A DNA stretch of 64,000 nucleotides from Siphonodentalium dalli (GCA_032622095.1 CP136066.1:203568978-203632977), one strand, 5' to 3'; positions 21,721-33,302 are shown, numbered from the stretch's first letter. Numbers and translations are program-made. The notes: generated by a model from the sequence alone, not told the origin.

Positions 21721-22720
21721 CGCATGACAGATATCTGTGGGATATTTAATTTAATCACGTTGCGATTCCATATTCAAACCATGTTTTCTAGGATCAGGGT
21801 TGCGTGTGGCACGTTCTAAAATAAGGATCTAATTTTATGAATGCACACATATCAAACGTCACAAAGCCTAAGTTTAGTGTGCCGGTCATTTGCAGAATGA
21901 GGTCCCCAGAGGGTGAATTTAGTGATGCTATGCCGCACAGTGGGCTAGCATCACTAAATTCACCCCTCTGGGGACCTCATTCTGCTTAGGCCCTCAACTG
22001 ATATGGCAGACCTAGGATCAGATTGAAGTTCCCCAGTTGAAGTTGGTGATGTTCACCCATTGGACACCTCAATTATGAATTTTATCTTCTGCAAATTAGG
22101 GGATATAGAAACTTACTAGAAGGGAAATGTAACTAAAAACAATCTTAATTTGATACTATAGATACTTCCCAGAAAATGAAGCCTAAGCAGAATGAGGTCT
22201 CCAGAGGGTGAATTTGGTGATGCTAGCCCGCTGTGCGGGATAGCATCACTAAATTCACCCTCTGGGGACCTCATTCTGCAAATGACAGACACTATTTGCA
22301 GGCTTGACGCATGACAGATATCTGTGGGCTATTTAATTTAATCACGTTGTGATTCCATATTCAAACCATGTTTTCTAGGATCAGGGTTGCGTGTGGCACG
22401 TTCTAAATTAAGGATCTAATTTTATGAATGCACACATATCAAATGTCAGCAAACCTGAGTTTAGTGTGCCTGTCATTTGCCGAATGAGGTCCCCAGAGGG
22501 TGAATTTAATGACGCTATCCCAAATAGCGGGCTAGCATCACTAAATTCATCCTCTGGGGACCTCATTCTGCTTACGGCTCAACTGCTATTGGGGAGACCT
22601 AGGATCAGATTAATGTTCCCCAGTTGAAGTTGGTGATGTTCACCAATTAGTCACCTCAATTATGCATTTTATCTTCTGCAAATTAGGGGGATATAGAAAC
22701 TTCCCAGAAGGGGAAATAAA
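21721..22720. repeat. Tandem duplication, period 587 bp
   Basis: CGCATGACAGATATCTGTGG recurs at 21,721 and 22,308 and similarity continues to about 22,720 with modest divergence. Each unit contains unique flank plus a hAT MITE start, so the duplication followed MITE insertion. Confidence 0.85.
21862..22305. mobile_element. hAT MITE, long form
   Basis: Starts CAAAGCCTAAGTTTAGTGTG and ends CTATTTGCAGGCTTG, with both hairpins and the CCTAGGATCAGATTGAAGTT centre. The two ends belong to different end variants. Confidence 0.8.
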
Positions 22721-22837
22721 TCTTTTTTAGTTTAGTTTCTCTATATCCCCAAATTGGCAGATGACACATTCCATAATTGAGGTTTCCAATGGGTGTACAT
22801 CACAATATTCACCACTTGGGAACTTCAGTCTTATAGT

Positions 22838-23101
22838 CAGTGACGCCGGAAGCATCCAAGGGCAGGGGGGGGGGGGGGGTTTATGGCCGTTTTGTGATAA
22901 AATTGACAAAAAATTAATATTCCTTGTGAAATTGGTGGTATTTGGACAAAAAAGTCACATTTTGCTATAAAAACACGAGATTAAACACACAAAAAGCATT
23001 TTTTTGTCTCCAGAAAAAGGGCAAGTCCTGCCCCCGCTCGCCCCCTTGGTCAAGGGCAGGGGGTCAGCTCCCACTCTGCCCCCCCTCTTCTGACGCCCCT
23101 G
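22838..23101. mobile_element. Second hAT MITE type, 264 bp, duplication CTTATAGT
   Basis: Ends CAGTGACGCCGGAAG and (complement) CAGGGGCGTCAGAAG. Perfect 8-base duplication CTTATAGT at 22,830-22,837 and 23,102-23,109. It carries a 15-base G run and G/C-rich subterminal blocks. The uninterrupted host sequence can be read from the related copy at 20,370-20,400. Confidence 0.93.
22865..22879. repeat. Poly(G) tract, 15 bases
   Basis: G run inside the 264-bp hAT MITE. Confidence 0.9.
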
Positions 23102-23352
23102 CTTATAGTCTATGTCTCCCATAGCAGATGAGGCCATGGAGAATGAGGGTAAATTTGGTGGTGCTTGCCCACTTTGCAGGATAGCGTCACTAAATGCACA
23201 CTAAACTCAAGCTTGAACGTCACATCAAATAAAGATGCGATGAATCATGACTCCCACTGTCATGCAGGGATCAGCGTAGAGGTTTAAAATTAGGAGAAAT
23301 CACATCTCCCTGTTTGGTTAATATGGACTGTTAACAGGGAGAAATAACGGGA

Positions 23353-23625
23353 GGACGATCACGATTGGCAGATGTTAACCCATCCCTTGGCGATAGTAAA
23401 TTACAATGATCGGAATCATAATTCAGCTGTGCAAGGCAGCACAGATGTCCAAGTCTGCTGTTAATATCATGTGATGTGTATTATTGAATCTTTATTTTAA
23501 ATTAGATACCATAGCTTTCTTTATCAGATTATCTGCACATTGGCATAAGAGACATCAGAAAATAATATAGCCTTATCAATAGCTAAGTAGTCCAAAGGCA
23601 TGGGATGGAATTGATGAATTGGATT
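23353..23625. repeat. Dispersed repeat, related to 30,985-31,605
   Basis: Shares the CGATCACGATTGGCAGATGT start, ATAGTAAATTAC.ATGATCGGA, TATCTGCACATTGGCATAA and GTCCAAAGGCATGGGATGGA with the region at 30,985-31,605. Confidence 0.75.
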
Positions 23626-23869
23626 TAATGTCGCTCCAAACAAATTTACCAGTACATAAGACAAGATTTTGGACCGATTTAAATAAATTTGGTGTGGTGA
23701 CTCGGGTACCCTTGGCAGAGTTATAATGGTATTAGTTTTTCAAATTTTTATTGACTTTAAAAAAAAATTATAAATATTTTTGTATTTATTTATTTTTTTG
23801 TTTCGATTTTGTTAAATTGAGCAAGGAATCCAATCTATTTTTTTTTTTTTAAGAGTGAATATTTTTTTG

Positions 23870-24072
23870 AAAAAGGGCCATAACTCAGTAATAAATAGTC
23901 GGATCAAACCCATATACAAAATATAGATAAGATAGAAAATATTTGAGTTATCGCACCATGCGTAAAGTGTCTACATACAGACAGACAGATGGACGGACGG
24001 ACAGACGGACTGACGACGAGTGGACAATCCGGACGACACTATGTTTACCATTCTATGGTATGGGTAAACATA
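23870..24072 (+). mobile_element. HINE/pearl-like 3' part: core, (GACG)n, hairpin
   Basis: GGGCCATAACTCAGTAATAA core, GACGGACGGACAGACGGAC-type tract at about 23,985-24,015, then the ACCATTCTATGGTATGGGTA hairpin. Third instance of this architecture. Confidence 0.65.
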
Positions 24073-24299
24073 ACAATGACTGAAGTTCAAATTACACCCC
24101 AACATCACCCTTCTATGATCTAATAAGTATTATGCAAGAGCCCAATTAAAAATCCATTATTCTGAGTAATAATACCATTATAATCAGCAAATATACTTCA
24201 AATACATGTATGCTGTTTGGATAGAGGCATACTGAAATATGAGAGAGAAGACATGTCTTTGACAAAACTAGGGAGTAGTGGCACATTTTAGTCGCCCTC
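24073..24299. repeat. Dispersed repeat, related to 41,940-42,170
   Basis: CATCACCCTTCTA.GATCTAA through GTAGTGGCACATTTTAG and GTCGCCCTC. It is interrupted at a TTAA by a P1 element and continues at 24,694 with GGCAGGTCCCTGCT. Confidence 0.75.
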
Positions 24300-24693
24300 T
24301 TAACCCTTTACCCAACAGAAGGGCCCTGTGCCAATGCATTCTCTTATATATGCGAGTCGACCATAGGTCGCCTCGCATATATAAGAGAATGCATTGGCTT
24401 AACACATTAAAAATTATAAAATTGTTAAAGAATGTAAGAAAAAATGGTAAAAAGTGTTAAAAAAAGATTTTTTTTTAGGCCAATGCATTCTCTTATATAT
24501 GCGAGGCGACCTATGGTCGACTCGCATATATAAGAGAATGCATTGGCACAGGGCATAACTGTAACCATCACAATGTGGTCAATGAGCCGGTTCCAATGAT
24601 ATCCATATTTGTATGGTTTTATTGAGACAGACCCAAGATAATTTAGGCTGTTGCAGCTTTATTTGGCCGGTTTTGGCCGGTTTGTTGGGTTAA
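24300..24693. mobile_element. P1 piggyBac-like MITE, copy c
   Basis: TTAACCCTTTACCCAACAGA at the left. The right terminus is shortened (TTTGTTGGGTTAA, lacking AAAGGG). Both hairpins present. Inserted in the dispersed repeat whose other copies read GCCCTCTAGGCTGGTCCCTG across the site. Confidence 0.9.
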
Positions 24694-24825
24694 GGCAGGT
24701 CCCTGCTGTCATGTATGCTTCGGGTATCAGTCAGATCTCAGCAATACAGAATTGTAGGAGAATGCATCATTATGCATGTGTATGAACCCACAAAGCAGGG
24801 ACCAGCCCAAGCAATTTTTTGGGCT

Positions 24826-24935
24826 CAGTGAGAGCTTTCCGATGAATGGCAACAAGCCATATTTCCGACTAAATCCTGAAAAATTACCCATAATTCTGCT
24901 GTGGTTAAGGAGTCGATCATTATGGGCATTACTGT
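24826..24935. mobile_element. Pogo-like MITE, right half
   Basis: GAGAGCTTTCCGATGAATGG through GGGCATTACTG followed by TA. The left arm is missing. Confidence 0.8.
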
Positions 24936-25310
24936 ACATGGGACTATTGACATTAAAAAATATTATCCCAATCCCCAACTGATTTCACCAGCTGGCTTAC
25001 GTCAAAGGACACTTGGATTAGGCTGCACTTTGTCTTGAGTTAGAAGCAGACTGCACACTCCAAACCCTGTGTAACCTTTGCTAATTTTTTATGGTGAGCC
25101 AGAAAGCCCCATGCAACATGGTGAAGTCTTATTATCTTAGCTTCCATTACTGAGGTATAAAGGTGATAAACGAACATCTTATACCAAACCAAGAAAATAC
25201 ATAGACCACATCAGATTTTATATGTTTGGGGAATTTTCATTGCATTAAAATGGTTTCCATATATCAGGGTTAAAAGCAATTACATTAGAACTTAGGACCT
25301 GATAGGAGTT
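24936..25310. other. No gene recognised
   Basis: Nothing assignable. Confidence 0.4.
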
Positions 25311-25318
25311 TGCTTAAC

Positions 25319-25768
25319 CAAGCCTGCAAATAGCGTGTCTGTCATTTGTAGAATGAGGTCCCCAGAGGGTGAATTTAGCGACGCTATCCCGCATAGCGGG
25401 CTAGCATCACTAAATTCACCCTCTGGGGACCTACCTCATTCTGCTTAGGCCTCATCTTCTGGAAAGTATCTATGGTATCAAATTAACATAGTTTTTAGTT
25501 ACGTTTTCCCATCTGGGAAGTTTCTACATCCCCTAATTTGCAGAAGATAAAATCCATAATTGAGGCGCCCAATGGCTGAACATCACCAACTTCAACTGGG
25601 GAACTTCAATTTGATCCTAGGTCTGCCATAGCAGTTGAGGGCCTAAGCAGAATGAGGTCCCCAGAGGGTGAATTTAGTGATGCTAGCCCGCTATGCGGGG
25701 TAGCGTCACTAAATTCACCCTCTGGGGACCTCATTCTGCAAATGACAGACACACTATTTGCAGGCTTG
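25319..25768. mobile_element. hAT MITE, full long form, duplication TGCTTAAC
   Basis: Reference copy for the family: 450 bp, termini CAAGCCTGCAAATAG...CTATTTGCAGGCTTG. One hairpin at each end and a unique centre. Perfect 8-base duplication at 25,311-25,318 and 25,769-25,776. Confidence 0.96.
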
Positions 25769-25888
25769 TGCTTAACCATTTCTATACTAAATGGATTCTT
25801 CCAACAAGTTAAAAACATGTACATTGGAATGATCGATTATAGATTTGGAGGGTTGGTAATATCAGCAGACGACATATATCAATACAAG

Positions 25889-26039
25889 CAAGCCTTGAAA
25901 TAGTGTGTCTATCATTTGCAGAATGAGGTCCCCAGAGGGTGAATTTAGTGATGCTACCCCGCATAGCAGGCTAGCATCACCAAATTAACCCTCTGGGAAC
26001 CTCATTCTGCAAATGACAGACACACTATTTCAAGGCTTG
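25889..26039. mobile_element. hAT MITE, short form, duplication AATACAAG
   Basis: 151 bp, CAAGCCTTG...CAAGGCTTG, single palindrome. Duplication at 25,881-25,888 and 26,040-26,047. Confidence 0.96.
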
Positions 26040-26125
26040 AATACAAGTTCAAAAGGAAGTCTTCATTGGTGAGAAATATTCAATTAATAAAATCAACAAA
26101 TGACTCATGTCGTTTGTTGAAATTA

Positions 26126-26515
26126 TCAACATATATAAAAGACAAGTGTAATTTGTCTGTCTGTATGTCTGTTTGTGACTCTGTCATGGTTTTGGCACGT
26201 CTAAAAATATATCACCCTCATGTCTGATTGTGCCAAAAAAAATTTAATGTCCTGCATGCGGCACATCTTATAATATGACACACAAAATTTCAGACCAATC
26301 GGTACAAGACGACCTGAGATATAACGCGTTTCCCAAACGTTATCAAGGCAATATTTTGTGGTTTCAGCGGCGTCCATCATTAAAAAAAAAACACCAAAGC
26401 CAAATTCCAGATAAAGTCTGAGCACCATTTGGCGGCTTTCTTTATATCGTTATTAGCAGTGACAATATTTTCCTGCATGTCAAGTTTGTCATTTCGTCAT
26501 TTTTGACGACTTAAG
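26126..26515 (+). mobile_element. Possible Helitron-like element
   Basis: Begins TCAACATATATAAAAGACAA followed by a GTCTGTCTGTATGTCTGTTT tract, the form of many animal Helitron 5' ends. It ends near CATGTCAAGTTTGTC...TCATTTTTGACG, a segment shared with 28,872-28,919. No Rep/helicase frame. Assignment is by end shape only. Confidence 0.4.
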
Positions 26516-26781
26516 CGGCATAAATGAGCAATAAATAGAGTTCATTATCTTATAAATGAAGAAAAATTGGTCACTGGTCACCAATCTCTACGAGTGGTGT
26601 CTATCTTACTGACAAATACCTCTGTTCCATTACGGATGAAAATTCTGTCTGCTATCAAATTATTCTAATAGTAGCACCGAGTTACTGCAACATTTGCAGT
26701 TACTGCGGTGCATCAGTGCAAATTGTCTCCATTAAATGTGTCATTCACACGCCAAAGAAATATGAGATATAATACTACGGT

Positions 26782-27181
26782 TTAACCCTTTACCCAACAG
26801 AAGGTCCCTGTGCCAATGCATTCTCTTATATATGCGAGTCGACCATAGGTCGCCTCGCATATATAAGAGAATGCATTGGCTTAACACATTAAAAATTATA
26901 AAATTGTTAAAGAATGTAAGAAAAAATGGTAAAAAGTGTTAAAAAAAGATTTTTTTTAGGCCAATGCATTCTCTTATATATGCGAGGCGACCTATGGTCG
27001 ACTCGCATATATAAGAGAATGCATTGGCACAGGGTATAACTGTAACTATCACAATGTGGTCAAGGAGCCGGTTCCAATGATATCCATATTTGTATGGTTT
27101 TATTGAGACAGACCGAAGATATTTTAGGCTGTTGAAGCTTTATTTGGCCGGTTTTGGCCGGTTTGTTGGGTAAAGGGTTAA
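26782..27181. mobile_element. P1 piggyBac-like MITE, copy d
   Basis: TTAA-bounded, TTAACCCTTTACCCAACA to TGTTGGGTAAAGGGTTAA, both hairpins intact (26,811-26,880 and 26,959-27,029). Confidence 0.93.
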
Positions 27182-28419
27182 GAAGACAAAATAATCCCAC
27201 GCAAATCTCACAATTATTTGGGAAACTCATTATTTATGGACAGGTTTGAACATGATTCTGGTATTATGTGATCAGTCTGTGTTGTCGGCGACAAAATTAT
27301 TATTTAACACGCATTTTCTTCAATTGACAAGAATCTTGTAAATTCTTGTAATGGGAAAGCGCCACTAACCGAGAGAGGTTAGCAACGGTGTATGGAGCTT
27401 AATTTACTGGTCACATGTCCAGGGGAATGTCATGGGATACCGTGAGGTTCCTTTGACATCAGATAACTAACATGCCCATATATTACCATACATCATAAAT
27501 GCTACCGTACATTATTATGATTTATCTAATGAGACTATGACCCTATACCGCTAGACATACATATAAACATTACATATATGTAATATTGTCAATTTGAATT
27601 ATCCCAAAACCTCACTTAACAAAGAGACTTCCGGCAATCTATATAGATTCTTATTTTGTTTACTTAACTAAAGATGGGGTTTCTCTCGCCCAAACCGGCC
27701 TGGTTGTAAAAAAAATATATATATATTTTGTTCCTAATATACCCATGGAACTGGAACTGCATGGAACCGAAACTGTTCATATGTTTTAGAAAATTTTAAC
27801 AGTTCAAAACATTCCTATGGAGAGATAATACATTTTCGATCTTATAACTCGTCTGGATTGGCTCACAACCACATCAATAGTTGTTTGTGATATGCCCTAA
27901 GTACTAGATTCTAGAAAGTTTTATATATAATTATATTCTGTATGTGTGCGTGGATATGAAATACAAGCCATCTATTCAATTATTTATAGTTCCGTCCCAA
28001 GATATATTAACGACATGTTTAAAACAGACCACATTGACGACTCTTTTAGTGAGCTAATGTTATTTCCCTGACAACTAGCAAAATTTCTTTTTGATGCTTT
28101 TATGCGAAGAAAACGATTCATATACAGGTAAATTATACACCAAACGTATCAACATATAAGAATGCAAAATATATAAATCCGAATATCTCCAAATTGTGTA
28201 AGATTAAAATGAAATTCTCCACTTTATATTCTCTTTATATCATCACTGAGGATAGTCCACATGTGTTGAACCAAACCATGTACATACTTATACTATTAAG
28301 CGTGACATATAGGCCCTATGGGCCGGGTGCTAATTTTAATTGAAATATATATATATATTAATGATTTATGTATTGCACATGTCACGTTAATAAATGATTA
28401 TCTCTCTCTATAGTGATAC
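27182..28419. other. No gene recognised
   Basis: AT-rich sequence without recognised families or plausible exons. Confidence 0.4.
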
Positions 28420-28576
28420 TTGTTTTAGGGGGTAGCAGGAAGACATGCAGCCCAATAGGGCTAGGCTGCCCCCCCCCCCCCCCCCCCCCCGACAATATAC
28501 AGCATTACCTTATTATGTATTACTGCCATTGTATAATTCATGTGTGTATTGTAAATAAATTATCCTATCCTATCCT
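28420..28576 (+). mobile_element. Possible non-LTR 3' end, (TATCC)n tail
   Basis: CAGCCCAATAGGGCTAGGC, a 22-base C run (28,469-28,490), then TGTAAATAAATTATCCTATC with repeated TATCC. This resembles the 3' ends of non-LTR elements with short tandem tails. No coding part. Confidence 0.45.
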
Positions 28577-28871
28577 AAGGGGGACTGGTACAAATTGCAT
28601 AATTAATAAAGAGCATTTATTATCAGCTGAGAAGATATATGAGAATTTTTGCATATAGATAATATGACACAGAGAATGTCACAAGATAGGTGCCGTTATC
28701 CTCAAATGACTTAAAGAGGCACTAATAATTAGAAAGAAACAGCTTTTGGTATTAGCTCAAAAGATATGTGGAGAGTGACTTGCAAAAGGTGCTGTTTACC
28801 TCAGGTGACTAATAATTATTTTAAATAACTTGAAGCCGCACTAATAATTTCCTAATTCTTCACATGATTTT

Positions 28872-28919
28872 ACTGCATGTCAAGTTTGTCCCCATCATTT
28901 TTGACGGGCAATCCCCTAG
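28872..28919 (+). mobile_element. Possible Helitron-like 3' end
   Basis: CCCATCATTTTTGACGGG forms a short stem and is followed by CAATCCCCTAG/T. A hairpin then CTRR ahead of T is the Helitron 3' signature. Related to the end of 26,126-26,515. The 5' boundary is not seen. Confidence 0.35.
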
Positions 28920-29594
28920 TTATCTGAAATTGGAATATGAGAATTAAATATTTCGATTGATATGACACTCACATTGAAGACATATAATCCGAATAAAGCT
29001 CCCAAATTACTATTTCTTTGGCTTCGGGGGTAAAAAATATTTGTTTCGAGGAGGAACCCACCCATCAAAGCTCAGAGTGATCACATATCGCTTTTTTAAA
29101 TTTGTTATTTCTCGAGATATGTAATTTTTTCCACCTGGCAAAAATTTGTCAAGGCGACGATCTTGGACCAAATTACGGATGAAGATGATTGACTCTAAAA
29201 TCAAGTAGCTTTGTGTGTATACAGTTGACAATCCGGCCATATTTCATTGAATAAAAAGTTGATAAATAACACATTTCGGGCAATTTTTACTATAGTTGAC
29301 TGTGGTTAGCATTATTTTAGGGCATTTAATCGATTCTGATAACTGAAGCGGCATTTAAACAAATTTTGTTGTTGTTGGAATCTGATGATATGGGGACCAT
29401 CGAATCGGATTACAATGAGTACCTTTAAATTAATTATGAGGAATGTAATTTAGAAAGCCAATTTTTCAAGATTCACAGAAGAAAATTAAACTTAAATAGT
29501 GGAGTTTGGTCCTCAGGCACTTAATAACATCTGACATAAAAGTCCCGGCACTACTTTGAAGTTTGCGTACTTGGATATACAAATTCTACAGAAT
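28920..29594. other. No gene recognised
   Basis: Chance frames only. Confidence 0.4.
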
Positions 29595-29602
29595 CCTAGA
29601 TG

Positions 29603-29887
29603 CAAGCCTTGAAATAGCGTGCCTGTCATTTGCAGAATGAGGTCCCCAGAGGGTGAATTTAGTGATGCTACCCCGCACAGCAGGCTAGCATCACCAAATT
29701 CACCCTCTGGGGACCTCATTCTGCTTTTATCTCAGCCTAGGTCTCCCATACCAGTTCAAGCCTTAGCAGAATGAGGTTCCCAGAGGGTGAATTTGGTGAT
29801 GCTAGCCCGCTATGTGGGGTAGCGTCACTAAATTCACCCTCTGGGAACCTCATTCTGCAAATGACAGACACACTATTTCAAGGCTTG
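29603..29887. mobile_element. hAT MITE, intermediate form, duplication CCTAGATG
   Basis: 285 bp with both hairpins but most of the centre deleted. Perfect duplication CCTAGATG at 29,595-29,602 and 29,888-29,895. Confidence 0.96.
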
Positions 29888-29895
29888 CCTAGATG

Positions 29896-30387
29896 TAGTT
29901 ATTTACTTGTTGGGTGTCAAGAATAAGACGTTTGAGTAATCTGCAGACATGGAGGCTGGGGGGATTTACATTCAAAAGAACTCAACTTTCAAATGGTCGG
30001 CAATATTTTATATGTTTTCACAAATGGAAAATGTAGACGTAACCGAAAGCTGGGAGATTTATTAATTAGGATGACTTAATGGATGACTTACAAGTATATG
30101 ACTCAAAACACGAGATCATATTCCAACTCTAATCCCCATATGGCATGCTTGGAGGATGGGTATGAAATACATTAGTATCTGGTGACAGAATCCCATCAAA
30201 CATATCTAGGATGAACCCAGACATAACGTTAGGAGTGCAGAGAATTAGAAACCTCGTCAGAGGTAACTCATGCCAAGTTCATAATTTGTACAATGGTAAA
30301 GAAATGATCGGTCGTTTGAGTGGACACGAACCTTTGCGAAAATAGCTTGTACTTTTTTAAGATATCCCTATAGGATTATTCTAGAAC
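29896..30387. other. No gene recognised
   Basis: Nothing assignable. Confidence 0.4.
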
Positions 30388-30785
30388 TTAACCCTTTACC
30401 CAACATAACGGCCCTGTGCCAATGCATTCTCTTATATATGCGAGTCGACCATAGGTCGCCTCGCATATATAAGAGAATGCATTGGCTTAACACATTAAAA
30501 ATTTAAAAATTGTTAAAGAATGTAAGAAAAAATGGTAAAAAGTGTTAAAAAAATATTTTTTTAGGCCAATGCATTCTCTTATATATGCGAGGCGACCTAT
30601 GGTCGACTCGCATATATAAGAGAATGCATTGGCACAGGGCTAACTGTAACTATCACAATGTGGTCAAGGAGCCGGTTCCAATGATATCCATATGTGTATG
30701 GTTCTATTGAGACAGACCGAAGATATTTTAGGCTGTTGAAGCTTTATTTGGCCGGTTTTGGCCGGTTTGTTGGGTAAAGGGTTAA
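30388..30785. mobile_element. P1 piggyBac-like MITE, copy e
   Basis: TTAACCCTTTACCCAACA to TGTTGGGTAAAGGGTTAA with both hairpins (30,417-30,485 and 30,564-30,633). Confidence 0.93.
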
Positions 30786-30984
30786 AGCCAGTATAACCTC
30801 GGACAAGTCCAAGGATAATTCCAGGATTTTAGACCTAGGATTAACCTATTTAGAGAAACTGGGATGGTATTCGATCTAGGTTATGCTAAATTGCAGAAAA
30901 TGAAATCTCAGATTATCCTACATTGTAGATTTAACCAAATCTGAGATTTTAGTTGTACTAAAATGGCTAACGCTATTATTAACA

Positions 30985-31605
30985 ATAGGCCGATCGTGAT
31001 GTTTAACCCATCCCTTGGTGATAGTAAATTACTATGATCGGAATAATAAATTAGAGTTTTGATGTTGAATTATAGAGTATACTGTTATGTACTATTATAG
31101 ACAAATGTATATAACACAAATTGTTGGAATTTTTGGGTCACTCGCATATATAAGAGAATGCACTCACAGGATCTGTAATGCTGCACTAGCGCAGCCTTGG
31201 ATTAAATGTGAAAGGGTGACCTGGACATGGAATACTTGGGTTAATAAGAGTCAAATTTCAGTTTACAATGATAACGCATAAAATTCTACCAACAACACAG
31301 CCACCAAGATAAGCCATCTCACTGCTGACCCATTAATATCAATTATATAGCAGAGGTGTCAACTAATCACTGGCATTGTTTATGCTGAACCTTGGCATAA
31401 ACTATTAAACCTATTAAATCTATAACATTTATAGTTGTGCAATGCAGCAAAGATGTTCTAGCATGTCATGTGTATTGTTGAAACATTTATTTTAAAACTA
31501 GATACCACATTTTCTTTATCTGCACATTGGCATAATAGATATCAGAAAATGATATAGCCATATTAATAGTTAAGTAGTCCAAAGGCATGGGATGGAATTG
31601 GTTTC
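30985..31605. repeat. Dispersed repeat related to 23,353-23,625, with insertion
   Basis: The left part matches to about 31,050 and the right part from about 31,430. Between them lies unrelated sequence with a single arm of the shared hairpin (CTCGCATATATAAGAGAATG at 31,141). Confidence 0.65.
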
Positions 31606-31778
31606 AATAGGATAGCCGGACACTAACCCACACATTGATGCACAATATCATGAAGTGTAATATCTTCCTCCACAAAATTACTCAACGTGATTACATTACA
31701 GCGTGTAGTCAAGGTTGGATACAACCACAGCCAGGACCCTGAAACAAAATTGGTCATAACACTAAAGTACCCATACTA

Positions 31779-31940
31779 CAGTAATGCCCTAAATAATCGA
31801 CTTCTTAACCACAGGAGAATTATGGGTAATTTTTCAGGATTTATTCGGAAATATGGCTTGTTGCCATTCATCGGAAAACCTGAAAAATTACCCATAATTC
31901 TCCTGTGAGATTAAGGAGTCGATTATTTAGAGCATTACTG
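31779..31940. mobile_element. Pogo-like MITE, complete, 162 bp
   Basis: CAGTAATGCCCTAAATAATC to GAGCATTACTG, TA on both sides. The central palindrome is partly deleted on the right arm. Confidence 0.92.
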
Positions 31941-31973
31941 TAAGTCTGTGCCTCCAAAAACAGGCTGAGAATA

Positions 31974-32111
31974 AGGTGCCTGTCATTTGCAGTCATGAGG
32001 TCCCCAGAGGGTGAATTTAGTGACGCTATCCTGCATAGCGGGCTAGCATCACTAAATTCACCCTCTGGGGACCTCTTTCTGCTTAGGCCTCATCTTCTTT
32101 GGAAAGTTTCA
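31974..32111. mobile_element. hAT MITE, left part only
   Basis: GTGCCTGTCATTTGCAGTCA followed by one hairpin and the start of the long centre, then unrelated sequence. Confidence 0.75.
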
Positions 32112-32154
32112 ACAGATAATAAAAGTGCAGAAGGAGCCCTAAATACGGTACTGG

Positions 32155-32262
32155 AGGGAAATGTTCAGATAATAATTTTGTTGAACTTATTATCTGAACA
32201 TTTCATAAGGGACAGCTACTGGTCAATGTGTATTTAGTATAGAATGGGTTTTAATCAGCTAA
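32155..32262. mobile_element. P5 miniature element, inverted fragment
   Basis: GGAAATGTTCAGATAATAA and its complement around TTTTGTTGAAC, then GTATTTAGTATAGAATGGGT. Confidence 0.65.
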
Positions 32263-32374
32263 ACGTGTGTAAGTATAACAGATTTCTCATCATCAGTGAC
32301 ACCTATAGTCCATTGCTCCTGCTAAACACATTTCAGATTTAACTGCCAATTTCATAACTTTAATACTACAATGG

Positions 32375-32628
32375 CAAGCCTTGAAATAGTGTGTCTGTCA
32401 TTTGCAGAATGAGGTCCCCAGAGGGTGAATTTAGTGACGCTACGCCGCATAGCAGGCTAGCATCATCAAATTCATCCTCTGGGGACCTCATTCTGCTTAC
32501 ACCTCAGCAGAATGAGGTTACCAGAGGGTGTATTTGGTGATGCTAGCCCACTATGCGGGGTAGCATCACTAAATTCACCCTCTGGGAACCTCATTCTGCA
32601 AATGACAGACTCACTATTTCAAGGCTTG
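32375..32628. mobile_element. hAT MITE, intermediate form, duplication TACAATGG
   Basis: 254 bp, both hairpins, CAAGCCTTG...CAAGGCTTG. Perfect duplication at 32,367-32,374 and 32,629-32,636. Confidence 0.96.
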
Positions 32629-32645
32629 TACAATGGTAAAGATAT

Positions 32646-32805
32646 CAAGGCTGGATATAGTGTGTCTGTCATTTGTAGAATGAAGTTCGCAGAGGGTGAA
32701 TTTAGTGATGCCACACCACGTGCACAGCACAGTGGGTTAGCATCACCAAATTAGCCCTCTGGGGACCTCATTCTGAAAATATCAGACACACTATATCCAG
32801 GCTTG
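32646..32805. mobile_element. hAT MITE, diverged short form
   Basis: CAAGGCTGGATATAGTGTG to CTATATCCAGGCTTG with one hairpin. No 8-base duplication seen. Lies 18 bases right of the previous element. Confidence 0.8.
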
Positions 32806-32881
32806 CATGATTCAGATTTGTCAAAGTCTGCAAAAACTACAATCTGAGAAAAATAGCAGTACACTTTTTGAACTTTTTCTT

Positions 32882-32974
32882 ACCCCTTTTATGACGGGAG
32901 CAGCATTAAAGACCCCGTGCCAGTGCATTCTCTTATATATGCGAGTCTCCCATAGGGATCGAGCCTCGCATATA
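32882..32974. mobile_element. P3 MITE left end with a hairpin cut by a pogo-like element
   Basis: ACCCCTTTTATGACGGGAGC, then GACCCCGTGCCAGTGCATTC and one hairpin whose second arm stops at GCCTCGCATA, where the next element begins at TA. Confidence 0.75.
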
Positions 32975-33302
32975 CAGTAATGCCATAAATAATCGACTCC
33001 TTAACCATGGTAGAATTATGGGTAACTTTTCAGGATTTAGTCGGAAATATGACTTGTTGCCATTCATCGGAAAGCTCTCAGTGAGAGCATAATAATGGGT
33101 AACTTTTCAGGATTTAGTCGGAAATATGGCTTGTTGCCATTCATCGGAAAGCTCTCAGTGAATATGGCTTGTTGCCATTCATCGGAAAGCTCTCAGTGAG
33201 AGCTTTCCGATGAATGGCAACAAGCCATATTTCCGACTAAATCCTGAAAAGTTACCCATAATTCTGCTGTGGTTAAGGAGTCGATTATTTAGGGCATTAC
33301 TG
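32975..33302. mobile_element. Pogo-like MITE with internally duplicated arm
   Basis: CAGTAATGCCATAAATAATC to GGGCATTACTG, TA-flanked. The left arm segment GGAAATATGGCTTGTTGCC recurs three times before the single right arm, so the stem can pair in alternative registers. Confidence 0.9.

Larger units (their letters stand above)
22449..23215. mobile_element. hAT MITE, variant subfamily, split by another hAT MITE
   Basis: From GCAAACCTGAGTTTAGTGTG to GCACACTAAACTCAAGCTTG. The right half is degraded and interrupted by the element at 22,838-23,101. Confidence 0.7.

Noticed and set aside
32646-32805. Eight-base target duplication for the diverged hAT MITE
   Set aside because: The flanks AAAGATAT and CATGATTC do not match.
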